Source of the DNA: Dictyobacter aurantiacus
Lineage (GTDB): Bacteria > Chloroflexota > Ktedonobacteria > Ktedonobacterales > Ktedonobacteraceae
Reading direction: 5' to 3'
Assembly (NCBI RefSeq): GCF_003967515.1
Contig: NZ_BIFQ01000001.1
Coordinates: 3,534,001-3,598,000 of the forward strand
Length of the DNA stretch: 64,000 nt
Positions 7,398 through 15,157 of this stretch are shown here, piece after piece (the first letter of the stretch is position 1; every line of letters starts with the position of its first letter). The position numbers and the translations under genes are program-made. The notes beneath the pieces are model-generated. The model had not been told where the DNA came from. It ran no database searches and was given only the letters and a program-made list of their open reading frames with translations.

Positions 7398-9038
7398 TTA
7401 AAAAGAGCGATTCTGCAGAGAATCAAGAACTGAGGCAATCTCTTGCCTCACCTGATCATTATTGCCCATCTCGGCATGAACCTTTTCCCAACCATGCATG
7501 ATGGTTGTATGGTCGCGACCGCCGAGGGCTGTACCTATCTGCAGGAGTGAAGCGCTGGTCTCTTCGCGCATCAGGTACATCGCCACCTGGCGTGGCCAGA
7601 CGATATCCCGATCGCGCTGTTTGCCACGCAGCAACTCTTGATTGACGTTGTAGTAGCGGCAGATACCATCCAGGACGTCGTTCACCGTAAGGTTTGAGGG
7701 AGCTGGTGGCTTCTTGTCATAAATATGTTCCAGCGCCTGCGCCGCCAGGCTGATGGTCAACGGAGCATCATGCAGGGTCGCGTAGGCGATGACGCGATTG
7801 AGAGCGCCCTCCAGCTCACGCACGCTGCTACAGGTTGGGCGCGCGATATATTCGATGACGCTGGCCGGTACAGTGAAGCGCAACGAGTCGCATTTTGAGC
7901 GTAAAATGGCCAGGCGATGCTCGTATTCGGGTGGCTGGACATCGGCCAACAAGCCCCACTCGAAGCGTGAGCGCAAACGATCCTGCAGGCTGCTGATCGC
8001 CTTGGGGGGTCGATCGCTAGTGACCACGATCTGTTTGTTCGCATTATGCAGCGAGTTAAAGGTATGGAAAAACTCTTCCTCGGTCGACTCTTTGCCAGCG
8101 ATAAACTGGATATCATCGACCAGCAGGATATCGATCTGGCGATACTTGGAGCGGAACTCCTCCGTTTTTTGAAAGCGAATAGCGTTAATAATCTCGTTTG
8201 TAAACTTTTCAGAGGTGGTATAGAGAACGTGCAAACCAGCGCTCTCGCCTGCGTGTCCGATCGCGTGTAGCAGATGGGTCTTGCCCAGACCGACTCCCCC
8301 ATATAAGAAGAGGGGATTATAAATACGCCCCGGATTTTCGGCTACGGCTAGAGACGTGGCGTGTGCCAGCTTATTGGATTTGCCCACGATAAAGGCGCTA
8401 AAGGTATAGCGTGGATTCATCAACAGGCCTTCGGCACTGGGATGGACCGGGCTATATTCCTGGCTGGACGGCGGCTCCTTATGCATGGGTTCCGCGGTCC
8501 CCTTTTTTTCGGAATAGGGCGCGGCATAAGGTGAAGCGGTCGGCGTCGTTTGCTCTTGCTTGTAGCTTACCGGTGGCCGAAGTGGAATACCATAGTCCTC
8601 TTTCTTCTGACGGTAGGCATTGTCTTGTGGAGCAGATGGAGCCATTGAATTGAGCGCGGGCGTTGTCTCCGATGGGGTCGCTCGCTTCCCACGCAATGGT
8701 GCGGACAGGCGTCCTTTGGCAAGGCGGTAGGTGCGTTTGGACGGGCGACTGGTCGGCGGTTGATCGCCCCCATTATCAGATGCGGCTGGTTGCTCTTTGG
8801 TCACTTCAAAGCGCACCTCGACTGGACCGCCAGTAATGTCTATCAGCGTAGAACGAATGAGTTCCTGAAAGCGTGTCTCTAGCTGCGCTTTCGCAAAAGT
8901 GGTGGGAACACGGATAATAAAGACGCCATCTTGAAATGAGAGCGCCGAAGTTCCCTGGAACCAGGTGGTGAAAACGGCAGAGTTCACCCTGGGTCGTAAT
9001 CGTTCAATAGCTGTTTGCCAGATTTGTTTTGCATTCAC
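7398..9038 (-). CDS. dnaA: Chromosomal replication initiator DnaA
   Basis: A 546-residue DnaA. Domain I (about residues 1-80) is VNAKQIWQTAIERLRPRV. Domain II is long and low in complexity (about 85-205). The AAA+ core has Walker A GGVGLGKTH near residue 248 and Walker B ILLVDDIQF. Domain IV ends with GGRDHTTIMHG, the DnaA-box recognition signature. The GTG at 9038 is preferred because AAAGGGG lies 8 bases upstream and other Chloroflexota DnaA proteins begin MNAKQIW; GTG 9047 is possible. The gene is not beside dnaN, recF or gyrB here. Family proteins are usually nearer 450-500 residues, the excess being domain II. Confidence 0.97.
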   Translation of the reverse strand: MNAKQIWQTAIERLRPRVNSAVFTTWFQGTSALSFQDGVFIIRVPTTFAKAQLETRFQELIRSTLIDITGGPVEVRFEVTKEQPAASDNGGDQPPTSRPSKRTYRLAKGRLSAPLRGKRATPSETTPALNSMAPSAPQDNAYRQKKEDYGIPLRPPVSYKQEQTTPTASPYAAPYSEKKGTAEPMHKEPPSSQEYSPVHPSAEGLLMNPRYTFSAFIVGKSNKLAHATSLAVAENPGRIYNPLFLYGGVGLGKTHLLHAIGHAGESAGLHVLYTTSEKFTNEIINAIRFQKTEEFRSKYRQIDILLVDDIQFIAGKESTEEEFFHTFNSLHNANKQIVVTSDRPPKAISSLQDRLRSRFEWGLLADVQPPEYEHRLAILRSKCDSLRFTVPASVIEYIARPTCSSVRELEGALNRVIAYATLHDAPLTISLAAQALEHIYDKKPPAPSNLTVNDVLDGICRYYNVNQELLRGKQRDRDIVWPRQVAMYLMREETSASLLQIGTALGGRDHTTIMHGWEKVHAEMGNNDQVRQEIASVLDSLQNRSF

Positions 9039-9509
9039 ACGCAGCACCCCTTTGGGGATTGGTTTATTGTAGCTAGTGTCTTAATTTGCTCTTTAATACG
9101 CTCCGAGCACGTTATCAGTTGTGTGCATAGGTATTTTTAGACAAAAATAAATCTCTGATAGTAATCTCGTGACGGCAGAGTGTAATGGTAGCATTAAATC
9201 AAAACGCTGTAAAGCCCTCCTTTCGTACCTCTAGACCATTATACCTGTTGCCAGAACGAGCATGCTGTATGTATCCCTTGTTATCCTATAACCAGGGGAA
9301 TATTCTTGCTGAATTGAGGCATTTGGTACCAGAATGCGAGCTATCTCATAGCCCTCATTCGTTGTGTAAAGTATACTAAACCGGTAACAGTTCTCTTTCT
9401 CATGTAGAATAGCGCCATAAAAATAGTGCGTGGCCTGAAGGGGATTGGGTCGGGAAGAATTGATTTGATGGTTGAGAATGCAATATATGCTATGTTTAAG
9501 GAGCTTCTG
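9039..9509. other. Divergent intergenic region upstream of dnaA
   Basis: About 470 AT-rich bases between dnaA and a lipoprotein gene. I looked for DnaA boxes (TTATCCACA) and found only weak partial matches such as TTATCCTAT near 9281, so an origin is not supported. It must hold promoters for both divergent genes. Confidence 0.5.
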
Positions 9510-10247
9510 ATGTCTCTCTTGTATCAAAGAGGTCGACGCTTGCGGCGTAATGTCGCCGCACTGCATGTGCGCAAGCGATCACTGGTCTATCTAGCCTGTT
9601 TGCTTTTCTGTCTCTCTCTATTTATCAGCGCCTGTACGGGTGATAGCAATAACACTTCCAGGTCCGCGGGCGGAGCGAGTGCGACGGCGACCCCCGCTCC
9701 TGCCGCCCTGAATTCTTTGAACTGGTGTGGTAAGCCAAGCGAAATTTTCCGTGACCAGGCTTCGTCCCATGCCCAGGCAGTGGCTTCCAAAACCACCAAC
9801 CTTGGACCGGCTGACGATAAACCAAAGACGATTACCGATTGGAATACGGTCAAGCAAAATCTGGGTTTCACCATTTATTTGCCCAAAACATTACCGGCCG
9901 GCACCTGTTTACTGAACGTATCGGGTTCGTTGCGCGATCCTATCTTTGGCAGCAACTTTACGATTACGTACGTGTTGCCTGATCAGAATGCGTTGAGCTT
10001 TTCGCAGGCGCCTGTGCGCGTTAAAAACGTCACATTTCAATGCAACGTTTCCCAATCATCTACTTCAACGGGCAATGCGAAGGCCACCAGCACTCCATCC
10101 ACTTCAGGGGGACAGGAGTCTATCCAGCTATGTAATGGGATTCGCGATCAGACGAATATCGTTTTCTCAGCCCGTGGGAGTACCGCTACGTTGCAGCAAT
10201 TCTTCCAGAACCTGCAACCTGATGTCGATTGGACCCCGGCCAAATAG
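9510..10247 (+). CDS. Predicted lipoprotein of unknown function
   Basis: A 245-residue exported protein. Basic N-terminal residues (RRLRRN) precede a hydrophobic segment ending LFISAC with Cys at about residue 42, which fits a lipobox. Next comes a Ser/Thr/Ala linker, then a globular domain with Cys residues that could pair. I recognise no family. The start at 9510 has AAGGAG upstream; the open frame reaches back to 9426 without a ribosome site. It is divergent from dnaA. Confidence 0.72.
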   Translation: MSLLYQRGRRLRRNVAALHVRKRSLVYLACLLFCLSLFISACTGDSNNTSRSAGGASATATPAPAALNSLNWCGKPSEIFRDQASSHAQAVASKTTNLGPADDKPKTITDWNTVKQNLGFTIYLPKTLPAGTCLLNVSGSLRDPIFGSNFTITYVLPDQNALSFSQAPVRVKNVTFQCNVSQSSTSTGNAKATSTPSTSGGQESIQLCNGIRDQTNIVFSARGSTATLQQFFQNLQPDVDWTPAK

Positions 10248-10564
10248 GGACCAGCTTCTTTTAAAATTGAGCCGTGAAATTTATCCATTCCGCTCGTCCT
10301 ATTAGTGGAATGATTGTATCGGACATACTTTCGTTCCTTTAGATTGAACTCTTACTCTCACCCGAGCGGACTCCCAAAAGAATGAGGAGGCATGGTTGTA
10401 ACGGGATCTGGCCTTCATTGGAGCAGGGGGAGGAATGTGGGACACTGTTCGTCAAAAAGCATTATACTCGACGCTCAACTTACACTTCTGATATAATGGA
10501 CAGAAGTTTTACGTGTACGCGATATATATTCATGCGTGCATACCAATTGGGAGGAACTTTTATC
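10248..10564. other. Intergenic region with a TATAAT box before the FHA gene
   Basis: Just over 300 bases. A perfect TATAAT at 10492-10497 lies about 70 bases before the FHA-protein start and may be its -10 element; no good -35 is visible. The open frame reaching back to 10382 has no ribosome site and is not counted as coding. Confidence 0.45.
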
Positions 10565-12031
10565 ATGGATAAGTGTCCCTACTGTGGGGCTGAGACTCGG
10601 CAAGGTGACAACTTCTGCTTGAATTGTGGTAATCGCCTGCTTCCTGCCACTCCCTCACCTTCTTCAGGTCAGCAGGCTCAGCCAGGAATCGGCGAAGCTA
10701 CCGTTGCGACCCCCGATGAGTGGAATGGTGCTCCTCAGAGTCCCGCTTCAGGCAGTGGTCAGTCCTGGGGTGGTGTCGATCCGGCCGCGCCAACCGCCTT
10801 TGGCGCAGCCACTGATGCTTCAACTGTACGTGAGCCAGCTGGAACAGCGCAGGCCACGATGGATAGAATCTCTGAGCCCGCTATGTTTATTCTGCGCTCT
10901 GATAACGGTGATGTGATCCAGGAGTATCCTCTGGATAAGGCCGAAATCGTGATTGGTCGCGCTCCAACCAGTGATATTTTGTTGTCAAAGGATAAGTTGA
11001 CCTCGCGTCGCCATGCGACAGTTCGTTATGAGAATAATCAGTATCTGTTGCACGATGAGCATAGCGCTAATGGCACCTTTGTGAATGGACAGCAGCTCGA
11101 AGAAGCTACGCCGTATGCTTTGCAGGATGGCGACCAGGTAGGTATCGGTGAGCACGAATTGCTCTTCCGGGCGCATGGAACACAGTCAAACGAGGTAGAG
11201 GACCAGCCGACTATTGCAGAGCCACAGGGGATCTCCGCCAATCCAGATTTCACCTATCGCACGCGCGATGATGAGCATGGTACCATTTCGGACAACGATG
11301 ATTACGGTACGGCCGCGATGGATAGCGCCGAGCCCGCCGCTATGTACGATGCTAATGCGCCAGCGGCTGAACCTGCGCCAGTCGAGCCGCCCGCGACACC
11401 GGCTCCCGAGGAGGAGGCGCCGATCTCGCACTATGAGCCCGTGCCCATGCCCGTGCCCGTGCCCGTTCAGGAAGAGTCTGCCGCGCCAGAGATGGATGCG
11501 CAAGAGGCTGAGGAGCCTGCTCCCGCGTCACCCGCCAGCATCGACAAGACCCCATATGCGGTCCCTTCTTCGCCTGTTCCCGCAACGGATAATGTCACGT
11601 TCAGCCGTTTTTCTGCGCTGTCCTCCCCGTCCATGCCCGATATGAGCGCCCTGATGGCCGCCCTCTCCTCCCTGGATGGGCAGATCATGTCGTTGCAGGA
11701 GCAGTTCAATTCGACGCAGGACGCGATGCGCAACCACGATGCCGAGGTGAGCCAGACCGCCAATCAACTGCGCTCGGGTATCCGCCGTGTTTCCGATCGT
11801 ATGGATGGCATGATCGCCGATGTTGCTAGGAGCCGAGAGGCGCTGGCCTGGGCCGAGCTCCTCCAGTTAATGGAAGACGTGATGAATAATCCTCGCGACA
11901 TCGAGTATGTGACCAAACTGGCTCGTAAGGCGCGCGAACTCAATAAGGTGTTCCAGATTCATCAGAATGTGTTGAACACGATGGCCGAGTGCAATAGCCT
12001 GTTACGTAGCCTGATTGGTGAAGAGAAGTAA
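10565..12031 (+). CDS. Zinc-ribbon and FHA-domain protein
   Basis: A 488-residue protein. A zinc ribbon with Cys 4, 7, 18 and 21 (CPYCGAE, then FCLNCGNRL) is followed by a linker. An FHA domain at about residues 105-190 contains IGRAPTSDILL, SRRHATV and NGTFVNG, the phosphothreonine-binding core. A long Pro/Ala/Glu-rich region includes a short repeated PVPVPV tract, and the C terminus is helical, probably coiled-coil. FHA domains read Ser/Thr kinase signals, so this is probably a scaffold in such a pathway; the kinase is not in the window. GGGAGG upstream fixes the start. Confidence 0.88.
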   Translation: MDKCPYCGAETRQGDNFCLNCGNRLLPATPSPSSGQQAQPGIGEATVATPDEWNGAPQSPASGSGQSWGGVDPAAPTAFGAATDASTVREPAGTAQATMDRISEPAMFILRSDNGDVIQEYPLDKAEIVIGRAPTSDILLSKDKLTSRRHATVRYENNQYLLHDEHSANGTFVNGQQLEEATPYALQDGDQVGIGEHELLFRAHGTQSNEVEDQPTIAEPQGISANPDFTYRTRDDEHGTISDNDDYGTAAMDSAEPAAMYDANAPAAEPAPVEPPATPAPEEEAPISHYEPVPMPVPVPVQEESAAPEMDAQEAEEPAPASPASIDKTPYAVPSSPVPATDNVTFSRFSALSSPSMPDMSALMAALSSLDGQIMSLQEQFNSTQDAMRNHDAEVSQTANQLRSGIRRVSDRMDGMIADVARSREALAWAELLQLMEDVMNNPRDIEYVTKLARKARELNKVFQIHQNVLNTMAECNSLLRSLIGEEK

Positions 12032-12224
12032 GCACATACCGCTGTCTTTCTTATATTCTGCAGGGCGGACATATGGCTCCGCCCTTTCATTTCTTCTGGT
12101 TGTCCGCTGCTTTATACCTGGTAATGATCTACAGCGATCTCTCTATTTTTATATAGGACCTGGTGGCTCCCGTGGATGGCCAGGTGTCAGTGTGCAGCAA
12201 TTTTGCTAGCTTGCCGGAAATCTC

Positions 12225-13748
12225 ATGTATAAACAAGCACCGTCACGTGTCGAGCCTCTGCCTGAAGCGGTGGCTAGCACGCATACAGTAAAGCATTTCG
12301 ATGCGATAATTATTGGCGCGGGCCTGGGAGGTCTGCTCAGTGCCGCCCATCTTTTGCAGCGCGGCAAACACGTCGTCGTGGTGGAGCGCCTGCCGCATAG
12401 TGGTGGCCGTTTTACCGCCAAGAATTTTCATGGCGTCCAGGTCAGTACAGGCGCGGTCCATATGGTTCCTTTTGGTAGTAGTGGGGTGCTATCGCACATG
12501 TTGCGCCGTCTGAATGTGCCCCATCGTCTCTATGATGCCGATGTCTTTGGCTCGTTTCACGTGCATGGTCGGCAGTATCGTTCGCGTGGACTGCTGGGTG
12601 TCGCCCGGTTTTTGGGCCCACGCCAGTTCGCCTGGTTTTTGCGCCTGGGCTATCTGATGTTCTTCCGGCCGTTAAGCGCGCAGGAGCGCCAGCTCCCCTT
12701 TGATCTCTGGCTTGCTCGCCATATCAATGTTGAGCGCAACCCCCAGCTGGTGGCCTTTTTCGCTAGCATCTCCCGCTTCGCCTTGAGCCTTGAGCTCAGC
12801 CAGGTCAGTACCGCTGAGGTGGTGCGCACCACGAAAAATATGTTTCGCTTCGGGGCGCCCGCGATTGTCGAGGGGGGCTGTGGCGCGATCACGCATCAAC
12901 TGGAAAAGATCATCGAGACCTATGACGGAGAGATTATGCTCTCCTCCGAGGTTCTGGGCATCGAGCAGGAACAGGGACACGTCACGGGCGTTCTGGTCAA
13001 AAATAAGACCACGGGTGAAGAGCTGTTGCTGCGAGCGCCACTGGTGGTCAGTGATATCGGACCACGCGCGACCAATGCTTTATTGCAGCAGCGGCGTATC
13101 AAGCAGTCGGATGTGCTCAAGCAGAAGTACGCTGAAGATCATAGCGCGCTCGCGCGCTCGTCCGATGATGTTCAGGAGGCGGTCGGCCTGAAAGTGCATA
13201 TTCTCAGCGATGTCTCGTTGATCCCCCATAAAGGCATCATGTACTGCCTGGATACCAAACGCATCGCGGGCATGGTGCAGCCGACCAACAGCGATCCTTC
13301 GCTCGCGCCCGCCGGAAAACATCTGCTGATCAGTCACCAGGTTATCCAGAGTAACAATGTCGAGGAAGAACGGGCTCTGGCGCTGGCCGATCTACGTTCC
13401 ATGTTTGGCGAGACCTTTGATCAACATTGTCAGGTCTTGACTATGGGGACCTATCGAGGAGAATGGCCGGTCAACCGAGTGGTCCAGGGGGAGGATGTGC
13501 AGTCGCGCCTGCAGGTAGAGGGACTCTACCTGGTGGGCGATGCTGTGAAGCCATCAGGCTATTTGATGGTTGAGGGTGTGGCGCAGAGCGTCAATAACTT
13601 TCTCGATCTGCTGGATGATCTGGATCGGGAGCAGGCCCGTGCGCGCAAGGCGGATCGCCGTCTCAGACGCAATGTGATGTCGCCCCCTTCCCGTCTCAAT
13701 GCGGTGCGCTGGCTGTGGAAGGCGCCCGGAAATGCTGGAAAACCGTAG
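12225..13748 (+). CDS. CrtI-like FAD-dependent oxidoreductase
   Basis: A 507-residue flavoprotein of the phytoene desaturase/amine oxidase superfamily. The dinucleotide-binding motif IIIGAGLGGLLSAAHLL lies at about 29-45, followed by VVVVERLPHSGGRF. The C-terminal FAD motif GLYLVGDAVKPSGYLMVEGV is present. These enzymes desaturate or isomerise polyprenoids or related lipids. Sixteen bases separate it from murA, so the two probably form an operon. No other carotenoid genes are nearby, so the substrate is open. The ribosome site (CCGGAAAT) is weak. Confidence 0.85.
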   Translation: MYKQAPSRVEPLPEAVASTHTVKHFDAIIIGAGLGGLLSAAHLLQRGKHVVVVERLPHSGGRFTAKNFHGVQVSTGAVHMVPFGSSGVLSHMLRRLNVPHRLYDADVFGSFHVHGRQYRSRGLLGVARFLGPRQFAWFLRLGYLMFFRPLSAQERQLPFDLWLARHINVERNPQLVAFFASISRFALSLELSQVSTAEVVRTTKNMFRFGAPAIVEGGCGAITHQLEKIIETYDGEIMLSSEVLGIEQEQGHVTGVLVKNKTTGEELLLRAPLVVSDIGPRATNALLQQRRIKQSDVLKQKYAEDHSALARSSDDVQEAVGLKVHILSDVSLIPHKGIMYCLDTKRIAGMVQPTNSDPSLAPAGKHLLISHQVIQSNNVEEERALALADLRSMFGETFDQHCQVLTMGTYRGEWPVNRVVQGEDVQSRLQVEGLYLVGDAVKPSGYLMVEGVAQSVNNFLDLLDDLDREQARARKADRRLRRNVMSPPSRLNAVRWLWKAPGNAGKP

Positions 13749-13764
13749 GAAGGTCTAGAAAGTA

Positions 13765-15099
13765 ATGTTTGACTATGAAGAGCAGCAGGCTCCCCATTAC
13801 CTCGTCACCGGTGGCACGCCACTGCAGGGCGAAGTAACGCTGAGCGGCGCCAAAAACGCGGTCACCAAAATGGTGATCGCCTCCCTCTTAACGTCCGATA
13901 CCTGTGTATTGCGTAATGTCCCGCTGCTGGGCGATCTCGAATTGACCGTCAAGCTGTGCCAAGAACTGGGTTCTGAGGTCCAACTGGACCGGGAGCACCA
14001 TTCACTCTCTATTTGTACCAGGGATGTGCGCGACCACCATGTTTCGAGTACCGTTGGCGGCCTTAATCGCATCTGTGTAATGATGATCGGACCACTGCTG
14101 CATCGTTGTGGCGAGGCTGTTATCCCTATGCCGGGCGGCGATCGCATCGGTCCACGGCCCATTAATTTTCATATCCAGGGCCTGCAGCAGATGGGTGCCC
14201 AGATCATCGAGAAGGATGGATATTATTATTGCCATGCACCTCAGCGCCTGCATGGCGCTACCATTTCACTGCCATTTCCCAGCGTGATGGCAACCGAGAA
14301 CCTGTTAATTACCGCCTCTCTAGCCAAAGGCGTGACCATTATCGAGAACGCGGCCACCGAACCAGAGATCGTTGATCTAGTCAAGTTGCTGCAAAAGATG
14401 GGTGCCATCATCGAATTTAAGGTAGATCGGCGTATTGTGATCGAGGGGGTGAAGGCTTTACATGGGGCCAGCCATACCCTGGTCAGTGATCGTAATGAGG
14501 CCGTCTCGCTGGCCGTCGCGGCCTATCTAACACGGGGCGATGTCTATCTACGTCACGCGCAGCAGGATACCCTGCTCTCTTTCCTGAATACCTTGCTTAA
14601 GATGGGTCTGCGCTTTGAGATCGACGATGAGGGCATTCGCTTTATCGGTGATAGCGGGAACCCGCCCGCGATCTCGTTGGAGACCGATGTACATCCTGGA
14701 TTTATGACCGATTGGCAGCAGCCGTTTACCGTGCTATTGACGCAGGCGCAGGGGATGTCCGTTATCCATGAGACAATCTATGAAGATCGCTTTGGCTATA
14801 CCAGTGCTCTGGAGCGCATGGGGGCCCATATCGGTCTCTATCCAAAGTGTCTGGGCGAGGTTCCCTGTCGCTTCCGTGAAAAGCAGCATATGCATAGCTG
14901 CGTGGTGCGTGGACCGACGCCGTTGGTCGCTACACGGCTGGATATCCCTGATATACGAGCAGGCTGCTCGTATATTCTCGCAGCCCTCTGTGCCGAAGGG
15001 ACCTCGATCGTCTACGGCATTGAACATATCGAACGAGGTTATGAGTACCTGGATATGAAATTGCGTACTCTTGGTGCTCAGATCGAAAAAGTGGTGTAG
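13765..15099 (+). CDS. murA: UDP-GlcNAc 1-carboxyvinyltransferase (MurA), Cys-to-Asp form
   Basis: A 444-residue EPSP-synthase-fold enzyme that transfers enolpyruvate from PEP to UDP-GlcNAc, the first committed step of peptidoglycan synthesis. Key residues are Lys30 in SGAKNAVTK, the loop PGGDRIGPRPINFH, the HPGFMTDWQQPF block with the general-base Asp, and DIRAGCSYILAALC near the C terminus. The catalytic-loop residue that is Cys115 in E. coli is Asp (about residue 126) here. In other bacteria this makes the enzyme insensitive to fosfomycin. It follows the CrtI-like gene after 16 bases. Confidence 0.93.
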   Translation: MFDYEEQQAPHYLVTGGTPLQGEVTLSGAKNAVTKMVIASLLTSDTCVLRNVPLLGDLELTVKLCQELGSEVQLDREHHSLSICTRDVRDHHVSSTVGGLNRICVMMIGPLLHRCGEAVIPMPGGDRIGPRPINFHIQGLQQMGAQIIEKDGYYYCHAPQRLHGATISLPFPSVMATENLLITASLAKGVTIIENAATEPEIVDLVKLLQKMGAIIEFKVDRRIVIEGVKALHGASHTLVSDRNEAVSLAVAAYLTRGDVYLRHAQQDTLLSFLNTLLKMGLRFEIDDEGIRFIGDSGNPPAISLETDVHPGFMTDWQQPFTVLLTQAQGMSVIHETIYEDRFGYTSALERMGAHIGLYPKCLGEVPCRFREKQHMHSCVVRGPTPLVATRLDIPDIRAGCSYILAALCAEGTSIVYGIEHIERGYEYLDMKLRTLGAQIEKVV

Positions 15100-15106
15100 T
15101 CTGTCG

Positions 15107-15146
15107 ATAGCAAGAAAAGCGCGTTAAAACGCGCTTTTCTTGCTAT
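15107..15146. terminator. Perfect 19-bp hairpin between convergent genes
   Basis: Arms 15107-15125 and 15128-15146 are exact complements with a 2-base centre, placed between the murA stop and the stop of the convergent receiver-like gene. The A/T-rich arms would work as a bidirectional terminator. Confidence 0.85.
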
Positions 15147-15157
15147 TCAGACGTTCT

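Noticed and set aside
9039..9509. Possible oriC next to dnaA
   Set aside because: No run of DnaA boxes (TTATCCACA) or AT-rich unwinding array is visible; only isolated partial matches.
10382..10564. N-terminal extension of the FHA protein
   Set aside because: No ribosome site, and it would place residues before a zinc ribbon that normally starts the protein; it also overlaps the TATAAT box.
12015..12209. Small open frame after the FHA gene
   Set aside because: It overlaps the FHA stop, has no ribosome site and reads as random sequence.
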